Notes: generated by a model from the sequence alone, not told the origin. Counted from the first letter of the stretch, positions 52,282 through 61,612 are shown. The stretch is DNA of 64,000 nt from Brevibacillus invocatus (GCF_003710915.1 NZ_RHHR01000010.1:398214-462213), one strand, 5' to 3'. Translations and numbers: made by a program.

Positions 52282-55200
52282 CTAAACTTCGAACACGGAT
52301 GGTCCCGCATTGAAATAACGCGCTTCCGGATGGGCAAATACCATCGCGGAGACGGAAGCTTCCGGTTCCATCATGCAGCCTTCGGTCAAGTGAACGCCGA
52401 TATTTTCAGGTTTAATCAGTCTAAACAGCTGCTGCTGATCCTCCAGATTCGGGCACGCCGGATATCCGAACGATACGCGGATTCCCTGATAACGAGCACC
52501 GAAACGCTCCAGCATCGTCATCTCTGCAGGGTCAGGAATTCCCCAGCTGTCGCGCATCATGTGGTGGACACGCTCTGCAAACGCCTCAGCGAGTTCCAGT
52601 GCCAAGGCTTGCAAGACGTGGGAGCGCAAGTAATCGCCCCGATCCTTCAGCTCAGTAGACAATTCCCGAATTCCTCCACCTGCGGTTACGGTCAGGAAGC
52701 CTACGTAATCCATTTCCTTGCTCTCAATCGGACGCAGGAAGTCAGAGAGGCACAGGTACGGCTCTTCCGGCTGACGCGGAAAGCTGAAGCGTTCCAGTAC
52801 TTTGCTGTGATCCTGCGGGTCGTAGACGACGATATCATTGCCATCTGCTTGGGCAGGGAAAAATTGATACACCCCATGAGCGGTGATCGTCCCCTTCTGC
52901 TTCGCTTCTGTCAGGAGCTCTTCCACGAGCCCGTACAGCTGTAGCACTTTCTCGTCTCCCGCTTCGATCAGCTTCTCCACGTTGCCGCGTACGCCCAAAT
53001 GTTTGCCTAGCAGCATTCGCAAGTTCAGATAAGGCTGCAGGTGGCTGATCGGGTACTGACGCAGGACATGAGGCTGACAATCTGGCGGTAACTGAATCGG
53101 AGCGGTACGGCTGATGGCAGAACGTGCAGGCAGTGCAGGTTTCTTTTCCACAACGACCGTTTCGGCTGCCGACGCAGCTTCTTGCATTTGTTGTTGCTCG
53201 ACTACCAGCCGCTCCCGTTCCTGGGGATTTTGCAGACGATTTACCAGATCCAGTCCGTCCATCGCATCCTTGGCGTAAAGCACGATTCCCCGATACTCAG
53301 GGGCAATGCGATTGGAGGTGAATTTACGAGTCAGCGCCGCACCTCCGACCATCATCGGTACATCGATACCGGCAGCCCGCAAATCCTGCGCTGTAATCAC
53401 CATTTGCTGAGCCGATTTAACCAGCAGGCCTGAAAGTCCAATCGCATCCGGCTTTTCTTCGCGGCATGCGGCAATCAGCTGTTCAGGTGGTACTTTGATT
53501 CCCAGATTGACGACCTCATAGCCGTTGTTGGAAAGAATGATTTCCACCAGATTCTTTCCGATGTCATGCACGTCCCCTTTGACCGTAGCCAATAGAATCT
53601 TCCCTTTTGCAGCTGCATCCGATTTTTCCATGAAAGGCTCGAGGAACGAGACCGATGCCTTCATGACCTCAGCACTTTGCAAAACCTCTGCCACAATCAG
53701 CTGGTTTCCGTTAAACAGGCGGCCAACCTCTTCCATCCCGCGCATCAATGGCCCGTTGATGATATCCAGCGGCTGGTACTTTTCCAAAGCCAGCTTCAGG
53801 TCTTCAGTCAAGCCATCCTTGGAACCCTCTACAACATAGCGTGCAAGTCTTTCCTCCAGCGTCAACGAGGAGACCTCAACCTTATCTTCTTTTTTCTTTT
53901 GGCGATAAAACTCTGTGAATGCGGCCAGCGTTTCGTCATTGGTTTCGAACAAAAGCGCTTCTGCCAGCTTCCTTTCATTTTCCGGAATCGAAGCGTAACG
54001 CTCCAGCTTCTCGGTATTCACGATCGCGTAATCGAGACCGGCGAGCGTCGTATGATAGAGGAATACCGCGTTGAGTACTTCCCTTCCCGCCGCAGGCAAT
54101 CCAAAAGACACGTTGCTCACACCCAGAATGGTTTTGCAATGAGGCATCGCTTCCTTGATGAGACGGATGCCTTCCACGGTCTCTTTCGCTGAACCGATGT
54201 ACTGCTCATCTCCAGTACCTACCGGAAAGACAAGCGGATCAAATATGATATCTTGAGGGTTGACCCCATATTGATTTACCAGCAGGTCGTACGAGCGCTT
54301 GGCTACCTCCAGCTTTTTTTCGCGTGTAACAGCCATTCCAGCTTCCTCGATGGTCCCAACTACAACGGCTGCACCGTATTTATGAATCAGGGGAGCAACC
54401 TCTTCAAATCTCTCCAGTCCATCCTCCAGATTGATGGAGTTGAGAATGGCCTTTCCTTGCGAATAACGCAATCCCAGCTCCATGACCTTGGCATCTGTGG
54501 AGTCGATCATCAATGGCGCTTTCACTTTTTTCATAATATATTGGAGGAATTTTTCCATATCGGCGTATTCATCCCGGTCCGGATCTGCGAGACAAATATC
54601 GATTACGTGAGCTCCACGCTTCACCTGGGCTCGGGCAATATCAGATGCTTCTTCATACTGCCCTGCCGCGATCAGATCGCGGAATTTCTTGGAACCAATC
54701 ACGTTGGTACGTTCTCCGACGAGCAACGGACGGTTATCGTCTTCTACGTAAACGACGTCAATACCGGATACAGCACTGACAGGTTCGCTTACTTGCGTAC
54801 GAGGCTTGCAGTCCTTCAGCGCGTCTGCCATGGCCCGGATGTGATCGGGGGTCGTTCCGCAGCAGCCACCTGCGATGTTGAGCCAGCCCTGCTCGGCAAA
54901 AGCCCGCATTTTGGCAGCGAGTCCTTGTGGTGTCTCGTGGTAATGTCCGTTTTCATCTGGCAGCCCGGCATTGGGATAACAGCTCACGCCGCATTGAGCC
55001 AAGCCAGAGAGTGTACGCAAATGATCGCGCATGAATTCAGGACCAGTCGCACAATTAAGACCTACGGAGACTGGCTTCAGATGCTCCAGAGAGAAGTAAA
55101 AGGCTTCGATGTTTTGTCCAGCCAAGGTAGTACCCATCGGCTCGATCGTCCCGGACAGCATCACCGGCACTTCTTGACCCAGCTCCGCAAAGGCCTGACG

Positions 55201-55728
55201 AATCCCGATACCGCCCGCTTTGACGTTGAGAGTATCCTGCGAGGTCTCAAGCAAAAGCACGTCGACTCCACCCAGCAGCAATCCTTTTGCCTGGCGATAA
55301 TACGATTCAACCAAATCATCGAAGGTTACCCCTCCGGTCAGCGAGAGCGTCTTCGTCGTTGGCCCCATGGACCCTGCCACATAACGGGGCCACTCAGGAG
55401 TGGAATACCGATCGACCGCTTCTTTTGCCAGTCTGGCAGCCTCGATGTTGATCTCCAGATCTTTATCCGCTACGTCATATTCAGCGAGCACCACCGAAGT
55501 AGCACCAAAGGTATTTGTCTCGACGATATCTGCTCCTGCCTCCAGATACGTTTCGTGGATGGATCGAATCACATCCGGTCTGGTCAAATTCAGCAATTCA
55601 TTACAGCCCTCGTACTCATCCCCGCCAAAATCTTCTGCAGACAGATTGGCCTGCTGCAGCATCGTGCCCATAGCACCGTCCAGTATCAAAATTTTCCGGG
55701 AAAGCTGTTCGCGAAAAGTAGGTTTCAT
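52282..55728 (-). CDS. metH: Cobalamin-dependent methionine synthase
   Basis: A 1148-residue modular enzyme: Hcy domain 1-310 (LDGAMGTMLQ; zinc cysteines in GLNCATGPEF and GGCCGTTPDH), pterin domain about 340-615 (VGERTNVIGSKKFRDLI), cap and B12 domain about 640-880 (VKGDVHDIGKNLV with the cobalt-ligand His), and C-terminal activation domain about 900-1148 (RVSFGYPACPNLEDQQQLF) that binds SAM. It moves a methyl group from 5-methyl-THF to homocysteine. Start set by GGAG before MKPTF. Followed by the MTHFR fusion that supplies its substrate. Confidence 0.95.
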   Translation of the reverse strand: MKPTFREQLSRKILILDGAMGTMLQQANLSAEDFGGDEYEGCNELLNLTRPDVIRSIHETYLEAGADIVETNTFGATSVVLAEYDVADKDLEINIEAARLAKEAVDRYSTPEWPRYVAGSMGPTTKTLSLTGGVTFDDLVESYYRQAKGLLLGGVDVLLLETSQDTLNVKAGGIGIRQAFAELGQEVPVMLSGTIEPMGTTLAGQNIEAFYFSLEHLKPVSVGLNCATGPEFMRDHLRTLSGLAQCGVSCYPNAGLPDENGHYHETPQGLAAKMRAFAEQGWLNIAGGCCGTTPDHIRAMADALKDCKPRTQVSEPVSAVSGIDVVYVEDDNRPLLVGERTNVIGSKKFRDLIAAGQYEEASDIARAQVKRGAHVIDICLADPDRDEYADMEKFLQYIMKKVKAPLMIDSTDAKVMELGLRYSQGKAILNSINLEDGLERFEEVAPLIHKYGAAVVVGTIEEAGMAVTREKKLEVAKRSYDLLVNQYGVNPQDIIFDPLVFPVGTGDEQYIGSAKETVEGIRLIKEAMPHCKTILGVSNVSFGLPAAGREVLNAVFLYHTTLAGLDYAIVNTEKLERYASIPENERKLAEALLFETNDETLAAFTEFYRQKKKEDKVEVSSLTLEERLARYVVEGSKDGLTEDLKLALEKYQPLDIINGPLMRGMEEVGRLFNGNQLIVAEVLQSAEVMKASVSFLEPFMEKSDAAAKGKILLATVKGDVHDIGKNLVEIILSNNGYEVVNLGIKVPPEQLIAACREEKPDAIGLSGLLVKSAQQMVITAQDLRAAGIDVPMMVGGAALTRKFTSNRIAPEYRGIVLYAKDAMDGLDLVNRLQNPQERERLVVEQQQMQEAASAAETVVVEKKPALPARSAISRTAPIQLPPDCQPHVLRQYPISHLQPYLNLRMLLGKHLGVRGNVEKLIEAGDEKVLQLYGLVEELLTEAKQKGTITAHGVYQFFPAQADGNDIVVYDPQDHSKVLERFSFPRQPEEPYLCLSDFLRPIESKEMDYVGFLTVTAGGGIRELSTELKDRGDYLRSHVLQALALELAEAFAERVHHMMRDSWGIPDPAEMTMLERFGARYQGIRVSFGYPACPNLEDQQQLFRLIKPENIGVHLTEGCMMEPEASVSAMVFAHPEARYFNAGPSVFEV

Positions 55729-55790
55729 TTGGCTTGCTCCTTCTCCCCTGTATCGGTAGTTCTTTTTGACGAACGATTTTACATGCAAAT

Positions 55791-55957
55791 AAAAAAATCC
55801 TCTTCTTGTGAAAGGAGAGGATTTGTCCGCGAGATAGCTTATGCGCTTGAACCATCCTCTTATCTTTCAAAGCAAAAAAGCTTTGCTGGAATTGGCACCG
55901 GTTTTACCGGTTGCCGAGGCTTCATCAGGCCAGTCCCTCTGCCTCTCTGGATAAGAG
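55791..55957 (-). promoter_or_regulatory. SAM-I riboswitch (S-box) with terminator, upstream of metH
   Basis: On the minus strand the aptamer (55957-55857) begins CTCTTATCCAGAGAGG, contains GGGACTGGCCTGATGAAGCC, CGGCAACCGG and a closing CAGCAAAGC arm, and ends AAAGATAAGAG, pairing with its start. The terminator (55824-55791) is AAATCCTCT-CCTTTCACAAG-AAGAGGATTTTTTT. Methionine synthase and MTHFR would be shut off when SAM is plentiful. Confidence 0.95.
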
Positions 55958-56163
55958 TTGTACATGCTATTCAATTATTTGGAATTTTGTATGACGTTTG
56001 AAAGTATCTTATCACCCCCCTTGCATGGCGTCAATCAACAATTTGTCTATTTTCATTGCTGCTTCAACATCGCGCCCAAATTTCCGGCAACTAGTCATTC
56101 GCCCACGCCAACCTCCGCGTTCGTGTATAGACTAGAGCATAACGGAAAGGAGGGAAAACAAAC

Positions 56164-56265
56164 ATGAGTACTTCTTACAGCAGCGGCTTTTTTGGTGAAG
56201 CCTTCGCAATCGTGCTCGTTCTGTTTATCCTGCTGGTCATCGTTGGGTGCTCTGACGACTGCTAG
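56164..56265 (+). CDS. YjcZ-type mini-protein (sporulation-associated)
   Basis: A 33-residue protein: MSTSYSSGFFGEA, then the helix FAIVLVLFILLVIVG and CSDDC. It resembles the one at 26573-26668 (FALVLVLFVLLVIV). AAAGGAGGG precedes the ATG and a terminator follows at 56285. Members are found in spore preparations of Bacillales; mechanism unknown. Confidence 0.75.
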   Translation: MSTSYSSGFFGEAFAIVLVLFILLVIVGCSDDC

Positions 56266-56284
56266 GCCATCAGACAGAATAGCT

Positions 56285-56319
56285 AAAAGAGCCTGAAGAC
56301 TTCTTCAGGCTCTTTTTTC
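56285..56319 (+). terminator. Terminator of the YjcZ-like gene
   Basis: AAAAGAGCCTGAAG-ACTT-CTTCAGGCTCTTTTTT. Confidence 0.9.
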
Positions 56320-56407
56320 ACATGTAACGTCAAGCACCCGCTTGATTGTCAGTGTTATCGTGATTTGCTATGATGGGGAACGAAGGACAACAAAGGAGCG
56401 AACCCTA

Positions 56408-56902
56408 GTGGATACACTACTTCCCCAAGAAAAGGATGCATTTATCTCTGCATTGGAAAATATTAAAGTACTCGAACAAAGTGAATTCGAGACTTATAGC
56501 ATTGTGAAGCATCGTGAGACCCAGCAGCATTATTTGCGCTACTTCCTTGTCCATATCAACCTGGTTGAGGGAGGTCGACGCAACGAGCACGACCACTTCC
56601 TGCCTGTCGAATCCGACGACGTTCTCGGACTGTTATTCGGTGAGCAATCTTATCATTTTCCCGACAACTGGCGCAAACCTTATTTGCGCAGCGGTAATGA
56701 CAACCGCTTGATTCCCTTCGATCCCTCCGAGAATTACGATCTGGAGGAAGAGGCCAGGGCTGAGCTTGCGATGCTGGAGCAGCTGGAAACGTTCAAGAAT
56801 CAATGGATGAACACGGAAAACCTGAGCGCTGAAGAAAAAGAAAAGCTGACGCGCGAGTATTTTCAAAAATTGGATCAAATCCTTAAAAAGCCAGAAGAGT
56901 AA
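56408..56902 (+). CDS. Hypothetical soluble protein
   Basis: A 164-residue acidic protein (MDTLLPQEKDAFISALENIK; HNRNEHDHFLPVESDD-like centre, then a long C-terminal helix EEEARAELAMLEQLE). GTG start after AAAGGAG. No known motif or export signal. It lies directly upstream of the argS leader with its own promoter between, so they are not obligatorily linked. Not recognised. Confidence 0.65.
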   Translation: MDTLLPQEKDAFISALENIKVLEQSEFETYSIVKHRETQQHYLRYFLVHINLVEGGRRNEHDHFLPVESDDVLGLLFGEQSYHFPDNWRKPYLRSGNDNRLIPFDPSENYDLEEEARAELAMLEQLETFKNQWMNTENLSAEEKEKLTREYFQKLDQILKKPEE

Positions 56903-56903
56903 G

Positions 56904-56933
56904 TTGCACATGCTCGTCTTTTTTGGCTATAAT
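56904..56933 (+). promoter_or_regulatory. Sigma-A promoter of argS
   Basis: TTGCAC, an 18-base spacer, TATAAT. It places the transcript start near 56940, at the head of the T-box leader. Confidence 0.7.
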
Positions 56934-56939
56934 GCATAG

Positions 56940-57222
56940 ATAAGGATGAATCGTTGATAAGGAAAGTACTCCATGTGTGAAGCTGAAGCGAGTCGGGGAA
57001 GGTGCAAGCCCGATGCGGACCATGTGAGGAAACGCCCCTTGGAGATGCTGCCTGAAAATCTGCGTTCCTTACGCAGATCGCGTAGGGACATGCCGGTACT
57101 GCCCGTTATCGCAGATCAAGCGGTTTTTGCTGGCCTCTGACAGGATAGCAAAAACAACAAGAGTGGCACCGCGGGAGCATAACCTCTCGTCTCTTTTTTC
57201 AGGAGACGCAGGGGTTTTTTTA
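56940..57222 (+). ncRNA. T-box leader of argS
   Basis: The region has a long stem I area (56955-57060, with GGTGCAAGCC as distal-loop type sequence), the T-box bulge AGAGTGGCACCGCGGG at 57160-57175, and a terminator CCTC.CGTCTC / GAGACG.AGGGG then T7 at 57183-57222; CTCGTCTC can instead pair with the T-box side. Uncharged tRNA would allow readthrough. Its place before argS implies tRNA-Arg; I could not fix the specifier codon by eye, though CGG occurs at 57016 near the expected place. Confidence 0.9.
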
Positions 57223-57263
57223 TTTGCGGATCACACCTTCACAAGTGAAAGGAGTATCAAAAA

Positions 57264-58979
57264 ATGAGCTACAAGCATCAAGTGGCGGAGAAAATTGCTT
57301 CCGCCCTGGTTCACCTCGGCGTGGACTCGCTGACCAAAGAAAACGTTTATAACATGCTGGAAACCCCACCAAATCCGGCAATGGGCGATATTGCCTTCCC
57401 TTGCTTCCAATTAGCGAAAGCACTGCGCAAAGCACCTCCCATGATCGCTGCAGAGCTGACTGAACAAATCAGTGGTGCACCATTGAAGGAAGTAAAGGCT
57501 GTCGGCCCATACGTCAACCTCTTTTTGGATCAGGAAATGGTTGCCCAGCAAGTGATCAGCACTGTTCTTTCTCAAGGAAAAGCTTATGGAGACAGCGATC
57601 TGGGACAGGGACGCAATGTCCCCATTGATCTCTCCTCCCCCAACATCGCAAAACCGTTCTCGATGGGACATCTGCGTTCAACCGTAATTGGTAACGCCAT
57701 CGCCAACATCATGGAAAAGCAAGGCTACAAACCGGTGCGCATTAATCACTTGGGTGACTGGGGCACCCAGTTCGGAAAATTGATCGTAGCTTACAAGCTA
57801 TGGGGAGACGAAGAAAAGGTAAAAGCAGAGCCAATCAAAGAACTGCTCAGTCTCTATATCCGTTTCCATGAAGAAGCAGAAAACGATCCATCCCTGGAAG
57901 ATCAAGGCCGTGAATGGTTCAAAAAGCTGGAAGACGGTGACACAGAAGCAAAGCATCTGTGGACCTGGTTCCGTGACGAGTCCCTGAAGGAATTCATGAA
58001 GATCTACGACTTGATGAACGTATCCTTCGACTCCACCAATGGCGAAGCCTTCTACAACGACAAGATGGACCGGGTCGTTCAGCTATTGGAGGAAAAAGGA
58101 CTGCTGACCGAGTCCGATGGCGCACAGGTCGTTACACTGGATGAGTACGACATGCCACCTTCTCTGATCAAAAAATCAGATGGGGCAACCCTTTACGCGA
58201 CCCGTGACCTAGCTGCTGCCTTGTACCGCCATGAAACCTACGATTTTGCCAAAGCAGTTTACGTGGTCGGAAATGAACAACGCCTCCACTTCCAGCAGCT
58301 GTACAAGGTGCTGGAAAAAATGGGCTATCCGTGGGCAGCAAACATGTACCACATTCCATTCGGGATGATGCTCAAGGATGGAAAGAAAATGTCCACCCGT
58401 AAAGGGAAAGTCGTCTTGCTGGAAGAGGTATTGGCTCAGGCGATTGCTGATGTGCAGAAAGTGATTGAAGAAAAAAATCCATCGCTAGCCAACAAGGAAG
58501 AAGTATCTCGTCAGGTGGGCGTAGGTGCCGTGATCTTCCACGATTTGAAAAACTATCGTCTCAACGACATCAACTTCTCCTGGGAAGAGATGCTTACCTT
58601 TGAAGGAGAGACCGGGCCGTACGTTCAATATACGCACGCTCGTGCCTGCTCGCTGCTGCGCAAGGGCAACTACCAGCCTGAGTCGCAGACCTCCCTCGCT
58701 CCAGGGGCATTGGACAGCAAGGAAGCCTGGGCAGTCGTCACACTGCTGAATGCATTCCCAGACATCGTCGAGCGTGCAGGAGACAACTTTGACCCGTCTC
58801 TGATCGGCAAATACGTGATTGATCTGGCACAGGTCTTCAACAAATTTTATGCCAACATCCGTATTCTCGCGGAAGAAGAAGAAATCAAAGCTTCTCGTCT
58901 CCAGCTGGTTGCCGCCGTCACAACCGTTCTCAAGGAAGGTCTGCGCCTCCTGGGACTGGCAGCTCCGGAAGAAATGTAA
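57264..58979 (+). CDS. argS: Arginyl-tRNA synthetase
   Basis: A 571-residue class I synthetase. N-terminal Arg-specific domain with NPAMGDIAFPCFQLAK; HIGH-like signature in PNIAKPFSMGHLRST; KMSK-like KKMSTRKGKVV; C-terminal anticodon-binding DALR domain ending RLLGLAAPEEM. AAAGGAG precedes the ATG. Controlled by the T-box leader directly upstream. Confidence 0.96.
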   Translation: MSYKHQVAEKIASALVHLGVDSLTKENVYNMLETPPNPAMGDIAFPCFQLAKALRKAPPMIAAELTEQISGAPLKEVKAVGPYVNLFLDQEMVAQQVISTVLSQGKAYGDSDLGQGRNVPIDLSSPNIAKPFSMGHLRSTVIGNAIANIMEKQGYKPVRINHLGDWGTQFGKLIVAYKLWGDEEKVKAEPIKELLSLYIRFHEEAENDPSLEDQGREWFKKLEDGDTEAKHLWTWFRDESLKEFMKIYDLMNVSFDSTNGEAFYNDKMDRVVQLLEEKGLLTESDGAQVVTLDEYDMPPSLIKKSDGATLYATRDLAAALYRHETYDFAKAVYVVGNEQRLHFQQLYKVLEKMGYPWAANMYHIPFGMMLKDGKKMSTRKGKVVLLEEVLAQAIADVQKVIEEKNPSLANKEEVSRQVGVGAVIFHDLKNYRLNDINFSWEEMLTFEGETGPYVQYTHARACSLLRKGNYQPESQTSLAPGALDSKEAWAVVTLLNAFPDIVERAGDNFDPSLIGKYVIDLAQVFNKFYANIRILAEEEEIKASRLQLVAAVTTVLKEGLRLLGLAAPEEM

Positions 58980-58993
58980 GGTTGCTATTGAAA

Positions 58994-59031
58994 ACGAAAG
59001 CCGCTGTCCCCGTTCGGGAGCAGCGGCTTTC
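58994..59031. terminator. Terminator between argS and the following minus-strand gene
   Basis: GAAAGCCGCTG..CCCG-TT-CGGG..CAGCGGCTTTC; T-run is short on both sides. Confidence 0.65.
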
Positions 59032-59034
59032 CAT

Positions 59035-59442
59035 TTATGCTTCGTCTGATTGCGTTTTATTTTTTTTGCCAAACCAAGTTTTGGCTACCAGCTCAACGAC
59101 TTGCTTGGGCAAGGATACGGGCGCTTCCAGCTCGTTGCCGTTTGCGTCCACTTTCCGGTATAAAAGAGCTGTATCGTCCTGGGGATCTGATTTGGTCTGC
59201 ACCATCCACTCCCCGATGTTACCTGCATGCGTCCATTCCTCGATCATCAGCTGGTACTCGCCTGGAGCCAGCTCAATGTAATCGTCTTCGGTCACGTCCA
59301 CAATCGCATACCCATCATGTTCGATTTCCGCATCGTATGTATGTCCATTGGCTTTTTCGTAAAGCTCTAGCTCCTGTAGATCGTTCAGGTTCTCCTTTAG
59401 TACCGTAAAATCCGCAATCGTCACTTTGATTCGCTTTTTCAT
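59035..59442 (-). CDS. Hypothetical protein
   Basis: A 135-residue soluble protein starting MKKRIKVTIADFTVLKENLN, with an acidic centre (VTEDDYIELAPGEYQLMIEE) and a basic end FGKKNKTQ. AGGGAGG lies before the ATG. No recognised motif. It is downstream of, and same strand as, the endonuclease IV gene, 96 bp apart. Confidence 0.65.
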   Translation of the reverse strand: MKKRIKVTIADFTVLKENLNDLQELELYEKANGHTYDAEIEHDGYAIVDVTEDDYIELAPGEYQLMIEEWTHAGNIGEWMVQTKSDPQDDTALLYRKVDANGNELEAPVSLPKQVVELVAKTWFGKKNKTQSDEA

Positions 59443-59538
59443 CTGCTTGCAACCTCCCTGATTCAACACCCAACTCACACTGTAACACAGAGTGGACACC
59501 CCTGCCAATGGCCCGCACTTCCGCACGGCGACTGTCCA

Positions 59539-60396
59539 TCACCTGTTCCTTGCCGTAGTTGGAACGAATCGCTCCTTTACATAAGCGATCTCTTCCCGAT
59601 GAGATTTTCCTGCGGGATGCGGGGTCTCCAGAATGAATGGCAGTTCCTGAAACTCAGGTGTAGCGAACAATGCTCTGAGTCCCACTTCCGGAATATACCC
59701 TTGGCCCAGATTGGCATGGCGGTCGCGAAAGGACTGGTGTGGGTACATCGAATCGTTGAGATGAATGGCTTTCACATGTGACAGATAGTCCAGTTTGCGA
59801 GCCTGCTCTGCAACCTCCTCCCAATTCTCTCCCTGCCAGAGGGCGCTGGCAAAAGCATGACAGGTGTCCAGACAAAAGCCAATTTTATGTGGTGCATGGA
59901 TCAGGCTCCTGACCTGCGTCAATTCCTCCAGCGTCGTTCCCATCCTGCTACCCTGTCCCGCATTGTTCTCAATCAGGAGCAAGGCATCTCCGTCCCATTT
60001 TGCCAATACTTCATTGAGCATCTCAATCATGCGGAGATAGCCGTAGAGAGGATCCTGATGCTTTCCTTTGAACTGTCCGAAATGCACAACAACTCCTATG
60101 GAACCGCACGCCTCTGCGATCTCCAAATCATTGCGCAAAGATTCGACGGTCAGCCGATACAATGCCTGATCATCAGCGGAGAGGTTGGTAGGATACGGGG
60201 TGTGGGCAACCGACTGTAGCGCATGCTGCTGACAATAACGCTTGCATTCTTGTGCATCTCGCTCGTCGAACGCTTTTACAGATAAGCTTCGTGGATTTTT
60301 CGGAAAATATTGATAGGCGGAAGCGCCCTGTTGATAAGCGTTTTTAGCCGCACCCAAATAACCGTCACGGATGCTTACATGACAACCAATTTGCAT
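59539..60396 (-). CDS. nfo: Endonuclease IV (AP endonuclease)
   Basis: A 285-residue TIM-barrel enzyme with three zinc ions that cuts abasic DNA. GCHVSIRDGYLGAAKNA, VVHFGQFKGK, LLIENNAGQGSRMGTTLEEL, GFCLDTCHAFASAL, VKAIHLNDSMYP, HANLGQGYI and FILETPHPAG match the family order of metal ligands. Length is normal. Confidence 0.93.
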   Translation of the reverse strand: MQIGCHVSIRDGYLGAAKNAYQQGASAYQYFPKNPRSLSVKAFDERDAQECKRYCQQHALQSVAHTPYPTNLSADDQALYRLTVESLRNDLEIAEACGSIGVVVHFGQFKGKHQDPLYGYLRMIEMLNEVLAKWDGDALLLIENNAGQGSRMGTTLEELTQVRSLIHAPHKIGFCLDTCHAFASALWQGENWEEVAEQARKLDYLSHVKAIHLNDSMYPHQSFRDRHANLGQGYIPEVGLRALFATPEFQELPFILETPHPAGKSHREEIAYVKERFVPTTARNR

Positions 60397-60567
60397 TCCT
60401 TGCCCCCTCCCCTTTAATACGTCCGCAAATCATTCTGCTTAGTTTGGGAGCATCTCACTTCAAGTATGCGCTAGACCGGATAAAACGTAAAAGGATGCAG
60501 CGAACCCGGCTGCACCCTCTCGATCCTACAGGCTAAATCATTTTCAGTGTATCCACAGATACGCGTT

Positions 60568-60651
60568 CTACGAATCTACTGAATTTCTCTTTCCCTTGCT
60601 TCCCCCTACTTGAACCGCAGGATTCACTGCGATTTTCATTTTCTCTCCCAT
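60568..60651 (-). CDS. Possible 27-residue ORF
   Basis: After GGAGAGGAG an ATG starts MGEKMKIAVNPAVQVGGSKG and stops seven residues later. In another frame the same DNA ends GKEKFSRFVERVSVDTLKMI, which looks more protein-like, so the region may hold a frameshifted small gene. It lies 20 bp after the lipoprotein gene. Weak call. Confidence 0.25.
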   Translation of the reverse strand: MGEKMKIAVNPAVQVGGSKGKRNSVDS

Positions 60652-60670
60652 AGCGGTTCTCCTCTCCCGT

Positions 60671-61519
60671 CTATCTTTCTTTCACTTCGACGACGTACGG
60701 AACGGTGATGACCTCTCCCCGGTGCTGAAATTGTCCCCAGATTTTATAGATACCAGCTTGAGGAAACGTGGTTGCGAATTGCGCTTCAGGTCCCGTCGCC
60801 TTTTCATCGAGTGGGTGCACATGCAGATATTGACTGGCATCCTCGGACAGGATTACCACATGGCCAACAGCTCCAAGATAAGGCTCTAGGTTGTCGATGC
60901 CTGCCTTTGTCCTGGCGTCGCGCAGGTGAAAGGTCAGGATCGTTTCTTCCTTCGCAAAGGTATTGCTCACAGCCAGTTCAACCTCTTTGTCCCCTACTTC
61001 TTTTACCAGCTTCGTATCTGCTTTCAGATCTGTATGTGCTGCTGGTTCTCCTTCTATTTTCACCCATTCGCTTAAAGTCGTACTCGAGCCTCCAGCGGGT
61101 TTGAAATCTGCAAAAAGCTTGTAATCTCCACCCGCGGGAAATTGGGTGTTTATACTGAATCTGCCCTCCCCCTTGAAATCAGGATGAATGTGGGAAAAAT
61201 ATGACAGATCATGGTTGACGATGATCAAGTGCAGCAGCTTTTCATGATTAACCTCGAAATCGTTGACTGGTACCCCTTTCTGGTCGGTGATTTGCACACT
61301 CAGCTCTGTCTCATTATTTGCTGTTGCAGATCCGGCAGGGAAAGTAAAAGCTGCGTTTAGATACCCCTGATCAGAGGAATGCTGTTCCGTCCCTGCACTA
61401 TGCCCCGCATGGCTTTCCCCATGCTCGTTATTCGTTTGGTGTGCCGAATTGTCGGTATTTCCGCAACCTGCCAAGATAGTCAAAGACAAAACTACTGCGG
61501 GTAAGAAGCTTTTCTTCAT
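60671..61519 (-). CDS. His-rich lipoprotein with two repeated HxHP domains, possibly metal-binding
   Basis: A 282-residue lipoprotein. The signal peptide ends in LAGC (Cys about 20); a His-rich linker HGESHAGHS and EQHSS follows. Two similar beta domains come next, one with YFSHIHPDFKGEG and FPAGGDYKLFADF, one with YLHVHPLDEKATG and FPQAGIYKIWGQF. I take the ATG at 61517-61519, with GGAGAG upstream; a longer frame would start inside an operator-like palindrome. Similar proteins lie near copper genes in Bacillales; copper binding is inferred from the His content and the CsoR-like site upstream. Confidence 0.75.
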   Translation of the reverse strand: MKKSFLPAVVLSLTILAGCGNTDNSAHQTNNEHGESHAGHSAGTEQHSSDQGYLNAAFTFPAGSATANNETELSVQITDQKGVPVNDFEVNHEKLLHLIIVNHDLSYFSHIHPDFKGEGRFSINTQFPAGGDYKLFADFKPAGGSSTTLSEWVKIEGEPAAHTDLKADTKLVKEVGDKEVELAVSNTFAKEETILTFHLRDARTKAGIDNLEPYLGAVGHVVILSEDASQYLHVHPLDEKATGPEAQFATTFPQAGIYKIWGQFQHRGEVITVPYVVEVKER

Positions 61520-61591
61520 ATTGTCAATCTCTCCATTCTGTATTGGACGCAGGTAAGCTTTTGATTTTTTTTCCAAATGATCACCTTTACA

Positions 61592-61612
61592 ATATACCCC
61601 CATGTGGTATAT
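61592..61612. promoter_or_regulatory. CsoR/CstR-like operator upstream of the His-rich lipoprotein gene
   Basis: ATATACC-CCCATGT-GGTATAT: seven-base arms around a GC-rich centre, with TACC...GGTA as in CsoR-family operators. It is 73-93 bp upstream of the start. No csoR or cstR gene is in the window. Confidence 0.45.

Noticed and set aside
54253..56001. Plus-strand frame of 582 codons opposite metH and its riboswitch
   Set aside because: Antisense shadow; it even runs through the SAM-I aptamer, and the protein has no family features.
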